A stretch of DNA of 64,000 nucleotides from Actinomadura sp. NBRC 104412. GTDB taxonomy: Bacteria > Actinomycetota > Actinomycetes > Streptosporangiales > Streptosporangiaceae. This document shows positions 8,721 through 18,234 of this stretch, one piece after another. Under the pieces are notes generated by a model that was given only the letters and a program-made list of their open reading frames with translations, was not told the origin of the DNA and searched no databases. A program made the translations under genes and the position numbers. The stretch covers positions 148,722 through 212,721 of the forward strand of contig NZ_BSTM01000011.1 in NCBI RefSeq assembly GCF_030269515.1, read 5' to 3'. Numbering within the stretch: position 1 is the first letter of the stretch; every line of letters begins with the position of its first letter.

Positions 8721-10006
8721 GCGGCAGTTCCGGTGATCGGCAGCGTGGCGCGCACGGCGAATCCTCCCTCCGGCGTGGGCTCGGCGACCAGGTCGCCGCC
8801 CAGCATGGCCGCCCGTTCGCGCATGCCGACCAGTCCGTGCCCGGCGCCTGGCGGTGAGGGCGTGGGGCGGCGGCCGTCGGCGGGCGGGCCGCTGACGACG
8901 TCCAGCCGCAGTATCCCGCCTTCGCGGCGGATCGCCACCTCCACCTTCGAGCCCGGGGCGTGCCGCATGGCGTTGCTCAGCGCCTCCTGCACGATCCGGT
9001 ACGAGGTGAGGCCGACGCCGGAGGGCAGCCCGGCCAGGCCCGCGTCCAGCCTGGTGACGATCGTCAGGCCGGCGCCGCGGCCTCCCTCCAGCAGCTCCTC
9101 CAGCCCTCCCAGGTCGGGCTGCGGCGCCGTCTGCGAGCCGTCCTCGGTGCGCAGGACGCCGAGGATCCGCCGCATCTCGGTCAGCGCGGCCAGCGCGGTC
9201 GCGCGGATCTCGGCCAGGTCCCCGCGGGTCTCGTCGGGCACCGTGGCCACCTTGAGCGGGGCCGCCTCCGCCTGGATCGCGATCATCGACATGTGGTGCG
9301 CGACCACGTCGTGCAGCTCGCGGGCGATGCGCTGCCGCTCGGTCAGCACCGCCTCGGCCTCCTGGTGGCGTTTCTCCTGCTCGGCCAGCTCGCGGCGGGC
9401 GTTCCTGCGGTACTGGACGGCGTACCCCACCACCAGCGGCAGCGGGACCAGGAAGGACGTGCCCGCGTCGTTCTCCGGGGCGATGATCAGGATCCCGGCC
9501 ATCGACAGCAGGCCCACCCCGATGGTGAGCGACCGGGAGCAGCGCGCCGCCACCGTGTAGAGGACGAGCAGCCCGGTGACACCGGTGCCGCCCGCGAACG
9601 TGACGTCCGTCCAGCGGTAGGGGCCGACCAGGACCATCCCGACGAGGAAGATCCGCCAGGCGGCCATCGGATGCCGCTCGCGCAGCGCCAGGGGCACCGA
9701 CGCCACCAGCGCCGACAGGATCAGCTCGCCGTTCCAGGGGTGCAGGTCCCGCTTCGCGACCTCGGTCATCAGCAGCGAGTACGTGCCGAAGTAGCAGGCC
9801 AGCGCGATGAGCAGGTCGATCACCTGCACGGCCGCGGCGAACGGGACCCGTCCCTCGACGCGGCGGCGCGCCCAGCGCGGCAGGGGCGGCCAGGGCCGGT
9901 CCGGGTCGCGGGGCGCCGCCGGACGGAGAAGCGCCTCCCATAGGGGGATGACCAGCAGTCCCAGCGTGTCCCGGAGGCTTCCTTCCCCTTTGCCTTCACC
10001 CGCCAT
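8717..10006 (-). CDS. Two-component sensor histidine kinase, HisKA_3 type, membrane-bound
   Basis: Kinase of 429 residues paired with the response regulator that follows it. About six hydrophobic segments occupy residues 40-185. A dimerisation/phosphoacceptor helix follows with the His in RIARELHDVVAHHMS (about residue 236), then a HATPase_c domain with the N box EALSNAMRHAPG and G box GHGLVGMRERAAMLGG. There is no extracellular sensor domain, so it probably senses a membrane or envelope state (inference). The target genes are unknown; the secreted hydrolase and acyltransferase genes lie immediately downstream of the pair on the same strand. Confidence 0.94.
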   Translation of the reverse strand: MAGEGKGEGSLRDTLGLLVIPLWEALLRPAAPRDPDRPWPPLPRWARRRVEGRVPFAAAVQVIDLLIALACYFGTYSLLMTEVAKRDLHPWNGELILSALVASVPLALRERHPMAAWRIFLVGMVLVGPYRWTDVTFAGGTGVTGLLVLYTVAARCSRSLTIGVGLLSMAGILIIAPENDAGTSFLVPLPLVVGYAVQYRRNARRELAEQEKRHQEAEAVLTERQRIARELHDVVAHHMSMIAIQAEAAPLKVATVPDETRGDLAEIRATALAALTEMRRILGVLRTEDGSQTAPQPDLGGLEELLEGGRGAGLTIVTRLDAGLAGLPSGVGLTSYRIVQEALSNAMRHAPGSKVEVAIRREGGILRLDVVSGPPADGRRPTPSPPGAGHGLVGMRERAAMLGGDLVAEPTPEGGFAVRATLPITGTAA

Positions 10007-10089
10007 GCGCCCAGGCTAGAGCGGGTGCGGGCATGTGCGAATGCCACTGGAGTGCCACGCCGTCGTAATACCTGGGTACGGTCGAAACC

Positions 10090-11151
10090 GTGGACGAACC
10101 ATCGCGGGGGGACGACTCCGCACGCCTCGGGCCCGTCGAGGCACTGCGCCGGATCGCGTTCCTGCTGGAGCGCGCGCACGAGCCGACCTACCGTGTGCGG
10201 GCCTTCCGCAAGGCCGCCGATGTCGCCGGTGGCCTGCCGCCCGGCGAACTGGAGTCCCGCGCCCGCGAGGGGACGCTGACCGCGCTGGACGGCATAGGCA
10301 AGGTGACCGGCCTGGTCATCGAGGAGGCGCTGCGCGGCGAGGTCCCCGTCTACCTGCGGCGGCTGGAGGCCACGGAGGGCTCGTCGCCGGACGAGTCGGC
10401 CGCGCGGCTGCGCACCGCGCTCAAGGGCGACCTGCACACCCACAGCGACTGGTCGGACGGCGGATCCCCGATCCGCGAGATGGCCGAGACCGCGCGGAGC
10501 CTCGGCCACGACTACATCGCGCTGACCGACCACTCGCCCCGCCTGACCGTCGCCAACGGGCTGTCCGCCGACCGGCTGCGCGCGCAGCTCGACGTCGTCG
10601 CCGAGCTGAACGAGGAGCTGGCCCCGTTCCGGATCCTCACCGGCATCGAGGTCGACATCCTGGAGGACGGCTCCCTCGACCAGGACCCCGATCTGCTCGA
10701 CCGGCTGGACGTCGTCGTGGCCAGCGTCCACTCCAAGCTGCGCATGGACAGGGTCGCGATGACCAGGCGGATGGTCGCGGCGATCGCGAACCCGCGCGTC
10801 ACCGTCCTGGGCCACTGCACCGGCCGGATCGTCAAGGCGGGCGGCAGGCGGGGCGGCCTGCGCCCGGAGTCGGAGTTCGACGCGGCCCTGGTGTTCGACG
10901 CCTGCGCCGCCTACGGCGTGGCGGTCGAGATCAACTCACGTCCCGAACGCCTGGACCCGCCCAAACGCCTCCTCCGCCTGGCCGTCGAAGCCGGCTGCCA
11001 CTTCTCCATCGACTCCGACGCGCACGCCCCGGGCCAGCTCGACTGGCAGCCCTACGGCTGTGAACGCGCCGCCCGCTGCGGCGTCCCGCCCGAGCGCGTC
11101 GTCAACACCTTCACCGCCGAGGAACTGCTCGTCTGGTCCGCCGCGTCCTGA
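10090..11151 (+). CDS. PHP-domain phosphoesterase with N-terminal helix-hairpin-helix (PolX-C-like)
   Basis: Protein of 353 residues. Residues about 12-95 resemble the 8-kDa/HhH region of family X polymerases (YRVRAFRKAADV and LTALDGIGKVTGLVI). Residues about 115-330 are a PHP metallo-phosphoesterase: KGDLHTHSDWSDG, YIALTDHSPR, GIEVDIL, VVASVHSKL, TVLGHCTGR and SIDSDAHAPGQ supply the metal ligands. The nucleotidyltransferase palm of full PolX is absent, so it is a HhH plus PHP protein, perhaps a nuclease or phosphatase. It starts at GTG 10090, is divergent from the two-component operon, and is followed 20 bases later by an unknown gene. Confidence 0.9.
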   Translation: MDEPSRGDDSARLGPVEALRRIAFLLERAHEPTYRVRAFRKAADVAGGLPPGELESRAREGTLTALDGIGKVTGLVIEEALRGEVPVYLRRLEATEGSSPDESAARLRTALKGDLHTHSDWSDGGSPIREMAETARSLGHDYIALTDHSPRLTVANGLSADRLRAQLDVVAELNEELAPFRILTGIEVDILEDGSLDQDPDLLDRLDVVVASVHSKLRMDRVAMTRRMVAAIANPRVTVLGHCTGRIVKAGGRRGGLRPESEFDAALVFDACAAYGVAVEINSRPERLDPPKRLLRLAVEAGCHFSIDSDAHAPGQLDWQPYGCERAARCGVPPERVVNTFTAEELLVWSAAS

Positions 11152-11171
11152 AATCGTCTAGGTTGCTGGCC

Positions 11172-12416
11172 ATGCCGCTCGACGACGCGCTGAAAGCCCG
11201 CATGGCCGAGCCCGACTTCTGGCCCGTGTACCTCTTCGACGAGGACGTCGCCGACGACGCCTTCGACGATGCCTTCGACGACGAGGAGGAGGACCTCCAG
11301 GCGCAGTTCGCCGTCGGCGACGGGTACGGGCTCGTTCTCACGCTGGACTTCTTCGGCTACTACGGGCTGTGCCTCGTCGCCCCGGGGCTGGCGGAGGCCG
11401 TCCAGGTGGCCTGGGACGACCAGGCCCACTTCCACCCGCACCTGATGCGCTGGCCGGAGCTGGACCTGCTGTGCCGGGCCGTGGCCCTGCACGATCCCTC
11501 GCTGCGCCACCCGGGCCCGATGCTGGCGCTGCTGGCCCGTTTCGCGGTGCTGGACGACCACGACGACGTGGACGTCATGACGCCGCTGGTCGACGCGGCC
11601 TTCCACCTCGTCAGGCCGGGCCGGGGCGACGGCGGCCCCCGTCCGGAGACCCGCGACTGGTACGAGCTGCGCGACCTCGGCGGCACCGGCCTGAACTGGA
11701 CGACCAGGCCCGACGGTCACCTGGCCGTGGACCAGCCCTACGACCTCAACGTCAGGCGCCCCCTGTATTCCACGCGCACTCCGGATTCCGACTCCTTCCC
11801 GTTCTCCGAATGGGCGGGCCTGCTGGAGCGGGCCGGGCGGCTCGTCACCGTGGACGACCCCGCGCTGCGGGAACCGGCCGTCCGATCGGCCCTGGAACGG
11901 ACCGTGACCGCCGATGGCCACGCCCACCTTGCGTCCCTCGCCGAAGCGCTCCGTGCCGCCGGGTTCCGCCACCCGGTCCTGACGCGCGCCCTGGAGGACC
12001 CGGTGAGCCGGGCCGAAGCGTGCTGGGCGGTGGAGACGCTGGCCGGTCTCGGCCAGGGAACGCTGGTCAAGCGGTGGTTCGGGCGCAGCCCGCTGGCGGA
12101 CGCCCGCTCCTGGGAGCTGAGCCTGAGCCTCGACGTGGAGGGCCGTCCCGGCTCCCTCGGGGGCGTCGTGGCGGCGGAGCTGAGCGGCGCGCTCAAGGAG
12201 GCCGGCCTGGGCAGGGCGGAGGCCGGCGGCATGGTCAGCAGAGAGGATCCGGGGGGCGGCTTCGTGGAGACCACGTCCCTGATCGACGTCCTGGTCCGCG
12301 ACGACCTGCCCCGCGCGGTGGCGCTGATCTCGGAGGTCGTCCGCCGCCACGGCGCCCTCGGGATCGCGAGGCTCCAGCACTCCGGCGCGCCCCACGAGGA
12401 GATACCGCTGACCTGA
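11172..12416 (+). CDS. Conserved hypothetical protein with acidic N-terminal stretch
   Basis: I do not recognise this family. The protein has about 414 residues from ATG 11172; a TTG at 11163 would add three. It is soluble, with no signal peptide or membrane span. Around residue 30 there is a very acidic run with a small repeat (DDAFDDAFDDEEEDL). The remainder looks helical and rich in Leu/Trp, with a WPELDLLCRAVALHDPSLRH segment and a C-terminal RHGALGIARLQHSG end. It follows the PHP gene by 20 bases and is probably cotranscribed with it. Codon use looks native. Confidence 0.75.
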   Translation: MPLDDALKARMAEPDFWPVYLFDEDVADDAFDDAFDDEEEDLQAQFAVGDGYGLVLTLDFFGYYGLCLVAPGLAEAVQVAWDDQAHFHPHLMRWPELDLLCRAVALHDPSLRHPGPMLALLARFAVLDDHDDVDVMTPLVDAAFHLVRPGRGDGGPRPETRDWYELRDLGGTGLNWTTRPDGHLAVDQPYDLNVRRPLYSTRTPDSDSFPFSEWAGLLERAGRLVTVDDPALREPAVRSALERTVTADGHAHLASLAEALRAAGFRHPVLTRALEDPVSRAEACWAVETLAGLGQGTLVKRWFGRSPLADARSWELSLSLDVEGRPGSLGGVVAAELSGALKEAGLGRAEAGGMVSREDPGGGFVETTSLIDVLVRDDLPRAVALISEVVRRHGALGIARLQHSGAPHEEIPLT

Positions 12417-12438
12417 GGTCGCGCGGCCGTCCGTCGTC

Positions 12439-12855
12439 TCAGGGATGCAGGGCGAGACCCTTGACGATCTTGTCGACGATCCGGCGGTCGGCGCGCAGGG
12501 CGACGCCGACCAGGTTGAGCTTCTCGGCCTCGACCGCGGCCACGGCCGCCCTGTTGTCGTCGTCGTGGCCCGTGGCGAACAGCTCCTCGGTGTAGACGGC
12601 CATGGGGACCTCACGGGTGAGGGCCCGCTCGTGGACCTTCTTCAACTGGTCCGCGCTCGCCGCGAACACCAGGACGGGCTGCCGGAACATGGGCAGGTAC
12701 TCGTTGCCCGTCGCGTCCCTGTAGTTCTCGCCCACGACGCCGTCCACCGTCGCGGCGACGCCGCTCACGACGAAGGCGGTGACGTTGAGCTTCTGCCAGA
12801 CCGCCAGATCCTCCCGGACGACGACGGCGATCTTCGTATCCCAGACCGGTGCCAA
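12439..12855 (-). CDS. DUF2000 family protein
   Basis: Small protein of 138 residues of the DUF2000 family, whose function is not established. Recognisable segments are DTKIAVVVREDLAVWQKLNV near the N terminus, GENYRDATGNEYLPMFRQP, and RADRRIVDKIVKGLALHP at the end. A TTG at 12855 is preferred because AAGGAG sits ten bases upstream and the family normally begins near this point. It is transcribed divergently from an AraC-type regulator across an 84-bp gap, an arrangement that suggests that the regulator controls it (inference). Confidence 0.82.
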   Translation of the reverse strand: MAPVWDTKIAVVVREDLAVWQKLNVTAFVVSGVAATVDGVVGENYRDATGNEYLPMFRQPVLVFAASADQLKKVHERALTREVPMAVYTEELFATGHDDDNRAAVAAVEAEKLNLVGVALRADRRIVDKIVKGLALHP

Positions 12856-12939
12856 GGGTGCCGGCTCCTTCTCTTCGGCTCGTTCGGTTCCCTGAGCAGC
12901 CTGCCGGGACCGCCGGGCGGCGTCTTGTACGTTGTTGGC

Positions 12940-13761
12940 ATGGCCGGTGACGACCGGGCCGTCCAGATGCTCGCCTGGCGGCCCGAGGTCCACGGGATCG
13001 CGGAGGTCTTCCACGCGCGCTTCGTGGGGCATGCCTATCCGGCGCACACCCACGGTACCTGGACGCTGCTGATCGTCGACACCGGGGCCGTGGAGTTCCT
13101 GCTGGGACGGCGCCGCCACCACATTGGGGGCCGGGAGGTGGTGCTCCTGCCGCCGGGCGTCTCGCACGACGGGCGGGCCGCCACGCCCGAGGGCTTCCGC
13201 AAGCGGGTGGTGTACCTCGACGGCGGCATGCTGCCCGAACGCATGATCGGCCCGGCGGTGGACGCGCCCGTCCTCGCCGACCGGCTCCTGCGGCGCCGCG
13301 TCCACGAGCTGCATCGCGCGCTGGACGAGCCGGGCGAGGAGTTCGAGGCCGAGTCCCGGCTGGCGCTGATCAACGATCGTCTCGTCCGGCGGCTGGGCAG
13401 CGTCCCCGCCGCGTCCCGGAGCGGACGGGACGCCGCGCGGCTGGCAGGCGACCTACGCGACCTGCTGGACGCCCGGGTCGAGACGGGCATCTCCCTGCGT
13501 GAGGCCGGCGCGCTGCTGCACGCTCACCCCACCCATCTCGTACGGTGCTTCAAGCAGACCTTCGGCCTTCCGCCGCACCTCTATCTGACCGGGCGCCGTA
13601 TCGAACGGGCGCGGCGGCTTCTCATCGAGGGGCATCAGCCCGGACAGGTCGCGGCCGAGGTGGGATTCTACGACCAGGCGCACATGACGCGGCATTTCAG
13701 GCGCCACCTGGGCATCACCCCCGCACGCTTCGCGGCCACCCGCCATCTGCGGTCCGCCTAG
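12940..13761 (+). CDS. AraC-family transcriptional regulator
   Basis: Regulator of 273 residues. The N-terminal half is a cupin-type AraC sensor domain (YPAHTHGTWTLLIVDTGAVEF with metal-type His residues). The C-terminal half is the double helix-turn-helix (VETGISLREAGALLHAHPTHLVRCF and EVGFYDQAHMTRHFRRHLGITPARF). ATG 12940 is chosen as the first start consistent with the domain. It is divergent from the DUF2000 gene and probably regulates both. Its 3' end is six bases from the convergent esterase gene, with no visible terminator between them. Confidence 0.92.
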   Translation: MAGDDRAVQMLAWRPEVHGIAEVFHARFVGHAYPAHTHGTWTLLIVDTGAVEFLLGRRRHHIGGREVVLLPPGVSHDGRAATPEGFRKRVVYLDGGMLPERMIGPAVDAPVLADRLLRRRVHELHRALDEPGEEFEAESRLALINDRLVRRLGSVPAASRSGRDAARLAGDLRDLLDARVETGISLREAGALLHAHPTHLVRCFKQTFGLPPHLYLTGRRIERARRLLIEGHQPGQVAAEVGFYDQAHMTRHFRRHLGITPARFAATRHLRSA

Positions 13762-13767
13762 GCCCGT

Positions 13768-15156
13768 TCAGCGTGTCAGGGAGCAGGTGTTGACCAGATC
13801 CCCGGTCGCCGGACGCGGGAGCGTGGCGCTGGGCGGAGGGGCCTGGCCCTTAGGGGCGGTCCAGCGCTCCAGGGCCGTGAACGCCGCCCGCATACAGGGG
13901 AGCAGCGGACGCAGCTTGTCCGGATAGGCGTCATAGAGCCCGTCCACGTGGTTGCCGGTCTCCAGGCGGTAGTAGCGGTAGTAGCTGTGCGCGGACGCCG
14001 AGCCCTTCCCCTTGCCCTTTCCCTTCGACTTTCCCTTGGCCTTGGAGTGGACCATCTGCGCGTAGAGGTCGGAGTTCTTCCCTATGGGCAGCAGCGAGTC
14101 GTACGTGCCATGCAGCGTGAGCATCGGCTTGCGGATGCGTCCGGTCAGGGAAATGCGCGCCACCGCCTTGCGGACTTCCTTGGGACGGGCGAAGTAGTCG
14201 TAGTCCGCGTCCTCGCCCTCATAGGAGGGGTCAAGCTCTTCACGGTAGATGCGCTGGGTGAGGCCCCAGTAGACCGTGTGGTGATACTCCCAGAGGAACT
14301 CGGACCCGGCCGTGTAGCCCGCGTCCAAGATGGCCTGGTGTGCGGCAGGGCTACCGGTGGACGCGTACGACGGGTAGGCGCGCAGAACGGGCGGCAGGTA
14401 GGTGAACAGGTTGGGGCCATCGGGCCGCCATAGGGTGCCCTCGGCGTCCACGCCGCCGTCGTAGAGTTCGGGACGGTTCTCCAACTGCCAGCGCACCAGG
14501 TAGCCGCCATTGGAAATCCCGGCCGCGTATGTACGGCGAGGCGCGCGCCCATAGCGCTGCGCCACGACCGCCTTCGCCGCGCGGGTCAGTTGCGTTGTGC
14601 GGTGGTTCCACTCCGCTATGGCGTCGCCCGGCCGGTCGCCGTCGCGGTAGAACTCGGCGCCGCTGTTGCCCTTGTCGGTGGACGCGAACGCGTACCCCTT
14701 GGCCAGGACCCAGTCGGAGATGGTCACGTCGTTGGCGTACTGGCGTCGCGTCCCCGGAGAGCCGGAGACGACCAGGCCGCCGTTCCATCGCTCGGGGAGC
14801 CGGATCACGAACTGCGAGTCGTGGTTCCAGCCGTGGGTGGTGTTGAACGTGGAGGTGTCCGGGAAGTAGCCGTCGATCTGGACACCCGGGACGCCGCTGG
14901 GGTTCCGCGTGCCCGCGGCATGCAGGCCCGCGTAGTCGGCCGGCACGGTGTGGCCGGAGGCGACCGTGCCGGCGGTGGTGAGGTCGTCCAGACAGGCGGC
15001 GACCTGCCGCTCGGCGCCCGGGACGCGGATCCGTTCCGCGTGGGCGCAGCGGTCGGCGTCCGCCCGCGTGGACGTGGCTCCGGCCGCGGCGTCCACCCCC
15101 GCCAGGGCGAGGGCGGCGGGCACGGCGGCGAGGACGATCGTTGTTCGGCGAAGCAT
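13768..15156 (-). CDS. Secreted alpha/beta-hydrolase esterase (tannase/feruloyl esterase or 3-hydroxybutyrate-oligomer hydrolase-like)
   Basis: Exported hydrolase of 462 residues. The N terminus is a signal peptide (MLRRTTIVLAAVPAALALAG). The nucleophile is Ser in AAGISNGGYLVRW, and the likely acid/base are Asp in LHGTYDSLLPIG and the His in LETGNHVDG. Near residue 370 lies a Lys/Gly/Ser low-complexity insert alternating K with G or S, probably an exposed loop. Relatives are named as tannase-like or 3HB-oligomer hydrolases; I cannot decide. The ATG at 15156 has GGGAG at good spacing; an ATG three codons earlier is too close to it. It is divergent from an ABC importer operon. Confidence 0.8.
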   Translation of the reverse strand: MLRRTTIVLAAVPAALALAGVDAAAGATSTRADADRCAHAERIRVPGAERQVAACLDDLTTAGTVASGHTVPADYAGLHAAGTRNPSGVPGVQIDGYFPDTSTFNTTHGWNHDSQFVIRLPERWNGGLVVSGSPGTRRQYANDVTISDWVLAKGYAFASTDKGNSGAEFYRDGDRPGDAIAEWNHRTTQLTRAAKAVVAQRYGRAPRRTYAAGISNGGYLVRWQLENRPELYDGGVDAEGTLWRPDGPNLFTYLPPVLRAYPSYASTGSPAAHQAILDAGYTAGSEFLWEYHHTVYWGLTQRIYREELDPSYEGEDADYDYFARPKEVRKAVARISLTGRIRKPMLTLHGTYDSLLPIGKNSDLYAQMVHSKAKGKSKGKGKGKGSASAHSYYRYYRLETGNHVDGLYDAYPDKLRPLLPCMRAAFTALERWTAPKGQAPPPSATLPRPATGDLVNTCSLTR

Positions 15157-15453
15157 GGCCTGCATGCTCCCGGCAGGATGCGACGCGGGCCACGTTGGCG
15201 GGCTCCACTCTTCACACTGCCGGTGTGGGCGGATCCTCCATGCCGGGGTGCGACAGGCGGCAGGCCGGCCACCATGCCCGCAGGTCAAGACATGGATGCC
15301 CAGGCCGTCCGGCATGCGGTGTGGTCCGAGCCCTTATCCAGGCGATCGATTATGTGCGCTCCTCACATGGCCGGGTCACCGGGCGCGACCTAGCGTTCAC
15401 GGTCATGGCGTCCGGATGTGGTCCGGGTCACGCCATGACCGCGAGGAGGTCGG

Positions 15454-16236
15454 ATGAGTGATCGGCGCGGTGACGGTCCGGCTCCCGTCTTGCGCGTGCG
15501 GGGTCTGGTGCGGGAGTTCGGTGGGTTCCGTGCCGTGGACGGTGTCGATCTTGATGTGGCCGAGGGTGGCGTGCACGCCCTGGTCGGCCCGAACGGTGCG
15601 GGGAAGACGACGTTGTTCAACCTGCTCACCGGGTTCGTGAAGCCGACGTCGGGCAGCGTGGTGCTGGCGGGCCGGCGGGAGCTGGCGGGACGGCGCCCCG
15701 AGGAGATCGCGCGGTGGGGGGTCGCGCGGTCGTTCCAGATCACCAGCCTGTTCGCGGGGTTGTCGCCCCGTGAGCACGTGGAACTGGCGCTGGCCTCGTC
15801 GTCGGGGCTGGGATGGCGGTTCTGGCGGTCGGACCGCGCGCTGGGCCGCTTCACCGGCCGCGCCGACGACCTGCTGGAACAGGTCGGGCTGGAAGCGCTG
15901 GCCGACGTGCCCGCCGGGTCGCTCTCGTACGGGAGCAAGCGGGCCCTGGAGCTGGCCCTCGCCCTGGCGCTGGACCCCAAGGTGCTGTTGCTGGACGAGC
16001 CCACCGCCGGGATGGGGGTGGAGGACATCGACCGCACCATCGGGTTGATCCAGCGGATCCGCGCCGGGCGGACGGTGGTGCTGGTGGAGCACAACATGAG
16101 CGTGGTCGCCAGTTTGGCCGACACCGTGACGGTGCTCCAGCACGGCCGGGTGCTGGCCGAGGGGCCGTACGCCGAAATCCGCCACGACCCGCGCGTGGTG
16201 GCCGCCTACCTGGGGGATGCGCATGCTGAGCGTTGA
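15454..16236 (+). CDS. livG: Branched-chain amino acid-type ABC transporter ATPase (LivG-like)
   Basis: First gene of a five-gene importer operon, 260 residues. Walker A is GPNGAGKTT (about residue 47), the signature is the variant LSYGSKRALELALAL and Walker B is VLLLDEPTAGM followed by the H loop VLVEHNM. This fits the LivG branch, which has the LAYG/LSYG variant signature. The start is ATG 15454 behind GAGGAGG. Its end overlaps livF by 20 bases. It energises uptake of a substrate bound by the lipoprotein encoded two genes downstream. Confidence 0.93.
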   Translation: MSDRRGDGPAPVLRVRGLVREFGGFRAVDGVDLDVAEGGVHALVGPNGAGKTTLFNLLTGFVKPTSGSVVLAGRRELAGRRPEEIARWGVARSFQITSLFAGLSPREHVELALASSSGLGWRFWRSDRALGRFTGRADDLLEQVGLEALADVPAGSLSYGSKRALELALALALDPKVLLLDEPTAGMGVEDIDRTIGLIQRIRAGRTVVLVEHNMSVVASLADTVTVLQHGRVLAEGPYAEIRHDPRVVAAYLGDAHAER

Positions 16237-16915
16237 GGGACTGTCGGCCTGGTACGGGCAGGCGCAGGCGTTGCGCGACGTGTCCGTGCAGGTCGGCAAG
16301 GGAGAGATCGTCACGCTGGTGGGGCGCAACGGCGCGGGGAAGACCACGCTGCTGCGCTGCGTGATGGGCCTGCACACCCACGCCACCGGCTCGGTCACCT
16401 TCCTCGGCGAGGACATCGGCCGGCTCGGCCCGCACCGGCGCGCGGCCCGCGGGCTGGGGTACGTGCCCGACGACCGCGGGATCTACGCCACGTTGTCGGT
16501 GGAGGAGAACCTGCTGCTCCCGCCGCGGGTGGGGCCCGAGCCGTGGTCGCTGGAACGCGTCTACGACACCTTCCCGGTGCTCAAGGAACGCCGCCGCTTC
16601 GCCGGCAGCAAGCTGTCGGGAGGCGAGCAGCAGATGCTGGCGCTGGCCCGCGTGCTGCGGATGGGCGCGCGGCTGCTGGTGTGCGACGAGCCGACCGAGG
16701 GCCTGTCGCCGCTGATCGTCGAGCGGATCGGGGAGATCCTGCGGGAGGTGAAGGCGGCGGGGATCACGGTGTTGCTCATCGAGCAGAACGTCCATTTCGC
16801 CGCCACCGTGGCCGACCGGCATTACCTGCTGGCCGAAGGCCGGGTCGTGGAGTCGCTCGACAACGACCAGGTCCGCCGGCGCGAACACGAGCTCTTGGAA
16901 TACCTCGGAATCTGA
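16217..16915 (+). CDS. livF: Branched-chain amino acid-type ABC transporter ATPase (LivF-like)
   Basis: Second ATPase of the importer, 232 residues. Walker A is GRNGAGKTT, the signature LSGGEQQMLALARVL is canonical, Walker B is LLVCDEPTEGLSP and the H-loop region is VLLIEQNVHFA. The start overlaps livG by 20 bases; an ATG two codons downstream is an alternative. It forms the ATPase heterodimer with LivG. Confidence 0.93.
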   Translation: MRMLSVEGLSAWYGQAQALRDVSVQVGKGEIVTLVGRNGAGKTTLLRCVMGLHTHATGSVTFLGEDIGRLGPHRRAARGLGYVPDDRGIYATLSVEENLLLPPRVGPEPWSLERVYDTFPVLKERRRFAGSKLSGGEQQMLALARVLRMGARLLVCDEPTEGLSPLIVERIGEILREVKAAGITVLLIEQNVHFAATVADRHYLLAEGRVVESLDNDQVRRREHELLEYLGI

Positions 16916-16986
16916 ACCGGCATCCGGGCCGGTGCGATGACAGATCTTGCATCGGCGTCCGATCGGCAATGAAGGAGAACCCCCCG

Positions 16987-18225
16987 ATGAGGTTGTGGAG
17001 ATGGGGCGGCCTGATGGCCGCGGGCGTGCTGCTGGCCGGCTGTGGTGGGGGACCCGGCGGCTCGGGCGGGGCGATCAGTGACGGCAAGGTGGTGCTGGCG
17101 GTCCTCAACGACCAGACCGCCATCTACGCCGATGTGTCCGGCCGCAACTCCGTGGAGTCGGTGCGGCTGGCGGTGGCCGACTACCAGGCCAAGTACGGTG
17201 ACAAGGCCGTCGCCAAGAAGATCGAGGTGGTCGCCGCCGACCATCAGAACAAGCCGGACGTGGCCAACACCCAGGCCCAGCAGCTCTATGACAGGCAGCG
17301 CGCCGATGTGATCCTGGACGTGCCGACCTCCTCGGCCGCGCTGGCCGTGGCGACGGTCGCCAAGAACAAGAAGAAGATCTTCATGGACGTGGGTGCGGCG
17401 ACCACCGAGCTGGAGGGCAAGAGCTGTAACAAGTACACCTTCCACTACGGGTACAACTCGTACATGCTCGCGCACGGCACCGGCACCGTGGTGACCCAGG
17501 GCGGCGCCAAGACCTGGTACATCGTCTACCCCGATTACGCCTTCGGGCAGGACATGAACCGGACGTTCAGCGCGGCGGTGAAGGCGGCCGGTGGAACGGT
17601 GGTCAAGTCCGATCCCACCCCGTTCCCCAACGACAACTTCTCCACGTTCCTGCTCAAGGCGCCGACGCTGAACCCCAAGCCGCAGGTGCTGGGCACCATG
17701 CAGGCCGGCGGTGACCTGGTGAACGTGGTGAAGCAGTACAACGAGTACAAGCTGCGGGACAAGGGCGTGGGCCTGGCGGCCGGACTGGTCTTCCTCAGCG
17801 ACGTGCATTCGCTGGGCCCCGACGCGATGGCCGGGACGCAGTACACCGACTTCTGGTACTGGAACTTCGACCAGCGGAACCGGGCGTGGGCCGACCGCTT
17901 CCAGGCCAAGACCGGTAAGCGGCCCACCGCCTCGCACGCGGGCAACTACTCGGCGGCGTTGCAGTACCTGGAGGCGGTGCAGCGCGGCGGCACCGACGAC
18001 TCCGACACCGTGGTCAAGCAGCTCGAAGGCCGCAAGATCGACGACATGTTCGCCCGTGGCGGCAGCATCCGCGCCAAGGACCACCTGCTCATCCACGACT
18101 CCTACCTGGTGCAGGTCAAGCCGTCCAGCGAGGTCAAGGAGCCGTACGACTACCTGAAGGTGGTCAAGACGATCCCGGCGGTCGAGGCGTTCCAGCCGCA
18201 GCCCGACTCGGCCTGCGCGCTGTAG
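16987..18225 (+). CDS. ABC transporter substrate-binding lipoprotein (type 1 periplasmic binding fold)
   Basis: Solute receptor of 412 residues anchored outside the membrane. A signal peptide leads to the lipobox LLAGC (Cys19). The mature protein has the Leu/Ile/Val-binding fold: VVLAVLNDQTAIYADVSG first strand, KIEVVAADHQNKPDVAN, a hinge segment ADVILDVPTSSAA, and AKTWYIVYPDYAFGQDM. Such receptors take amino acids, amides, aromatic acids or short hydroxyacids, and the ligand cannot be told. ATG 16987 is chosen over the ATG at 16969 because GGAG lies nine bases before it. Confidence 0.92.
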   Translation: MRLWRWGGLMAAGVLLAGCGGGPGGSGGAISDGKVVLAVLNDQTAIYADVSGRNSVESVRLAVADYQAKYGDKAVAKKIEVVAADHQNKPDVANTQAQQLYDRQRADVILDVPTSSAALAVATVAKNKKKIFMDVGAATTELEGKSCNKYTFHYGYNSYMLAHGTGTVVTQGGAKTWYIVYPDYAFGQDMNRTFSAAVKAAGGTVVKSDPTPFPNDNFSTFLLKAPTLNPKPQVLGTMQAGGDLVNVVKQYNEYKLRDKGVGLAAGLVFLSDVHSLGPDAMAGTQYTDFWYWNFDQRNRAWADRFQAKTGKRPTASHAGNYSAALQYLEAVQRGGTDDSDTVVKQLEGRKIDDMFARGGSIRAKDHLLIHDSYLVQVKPSSEVKEPYDYLKVVKTIPAVEAFQPQPDSACAL

Positions 18226-18234
18226 GCGGGACAC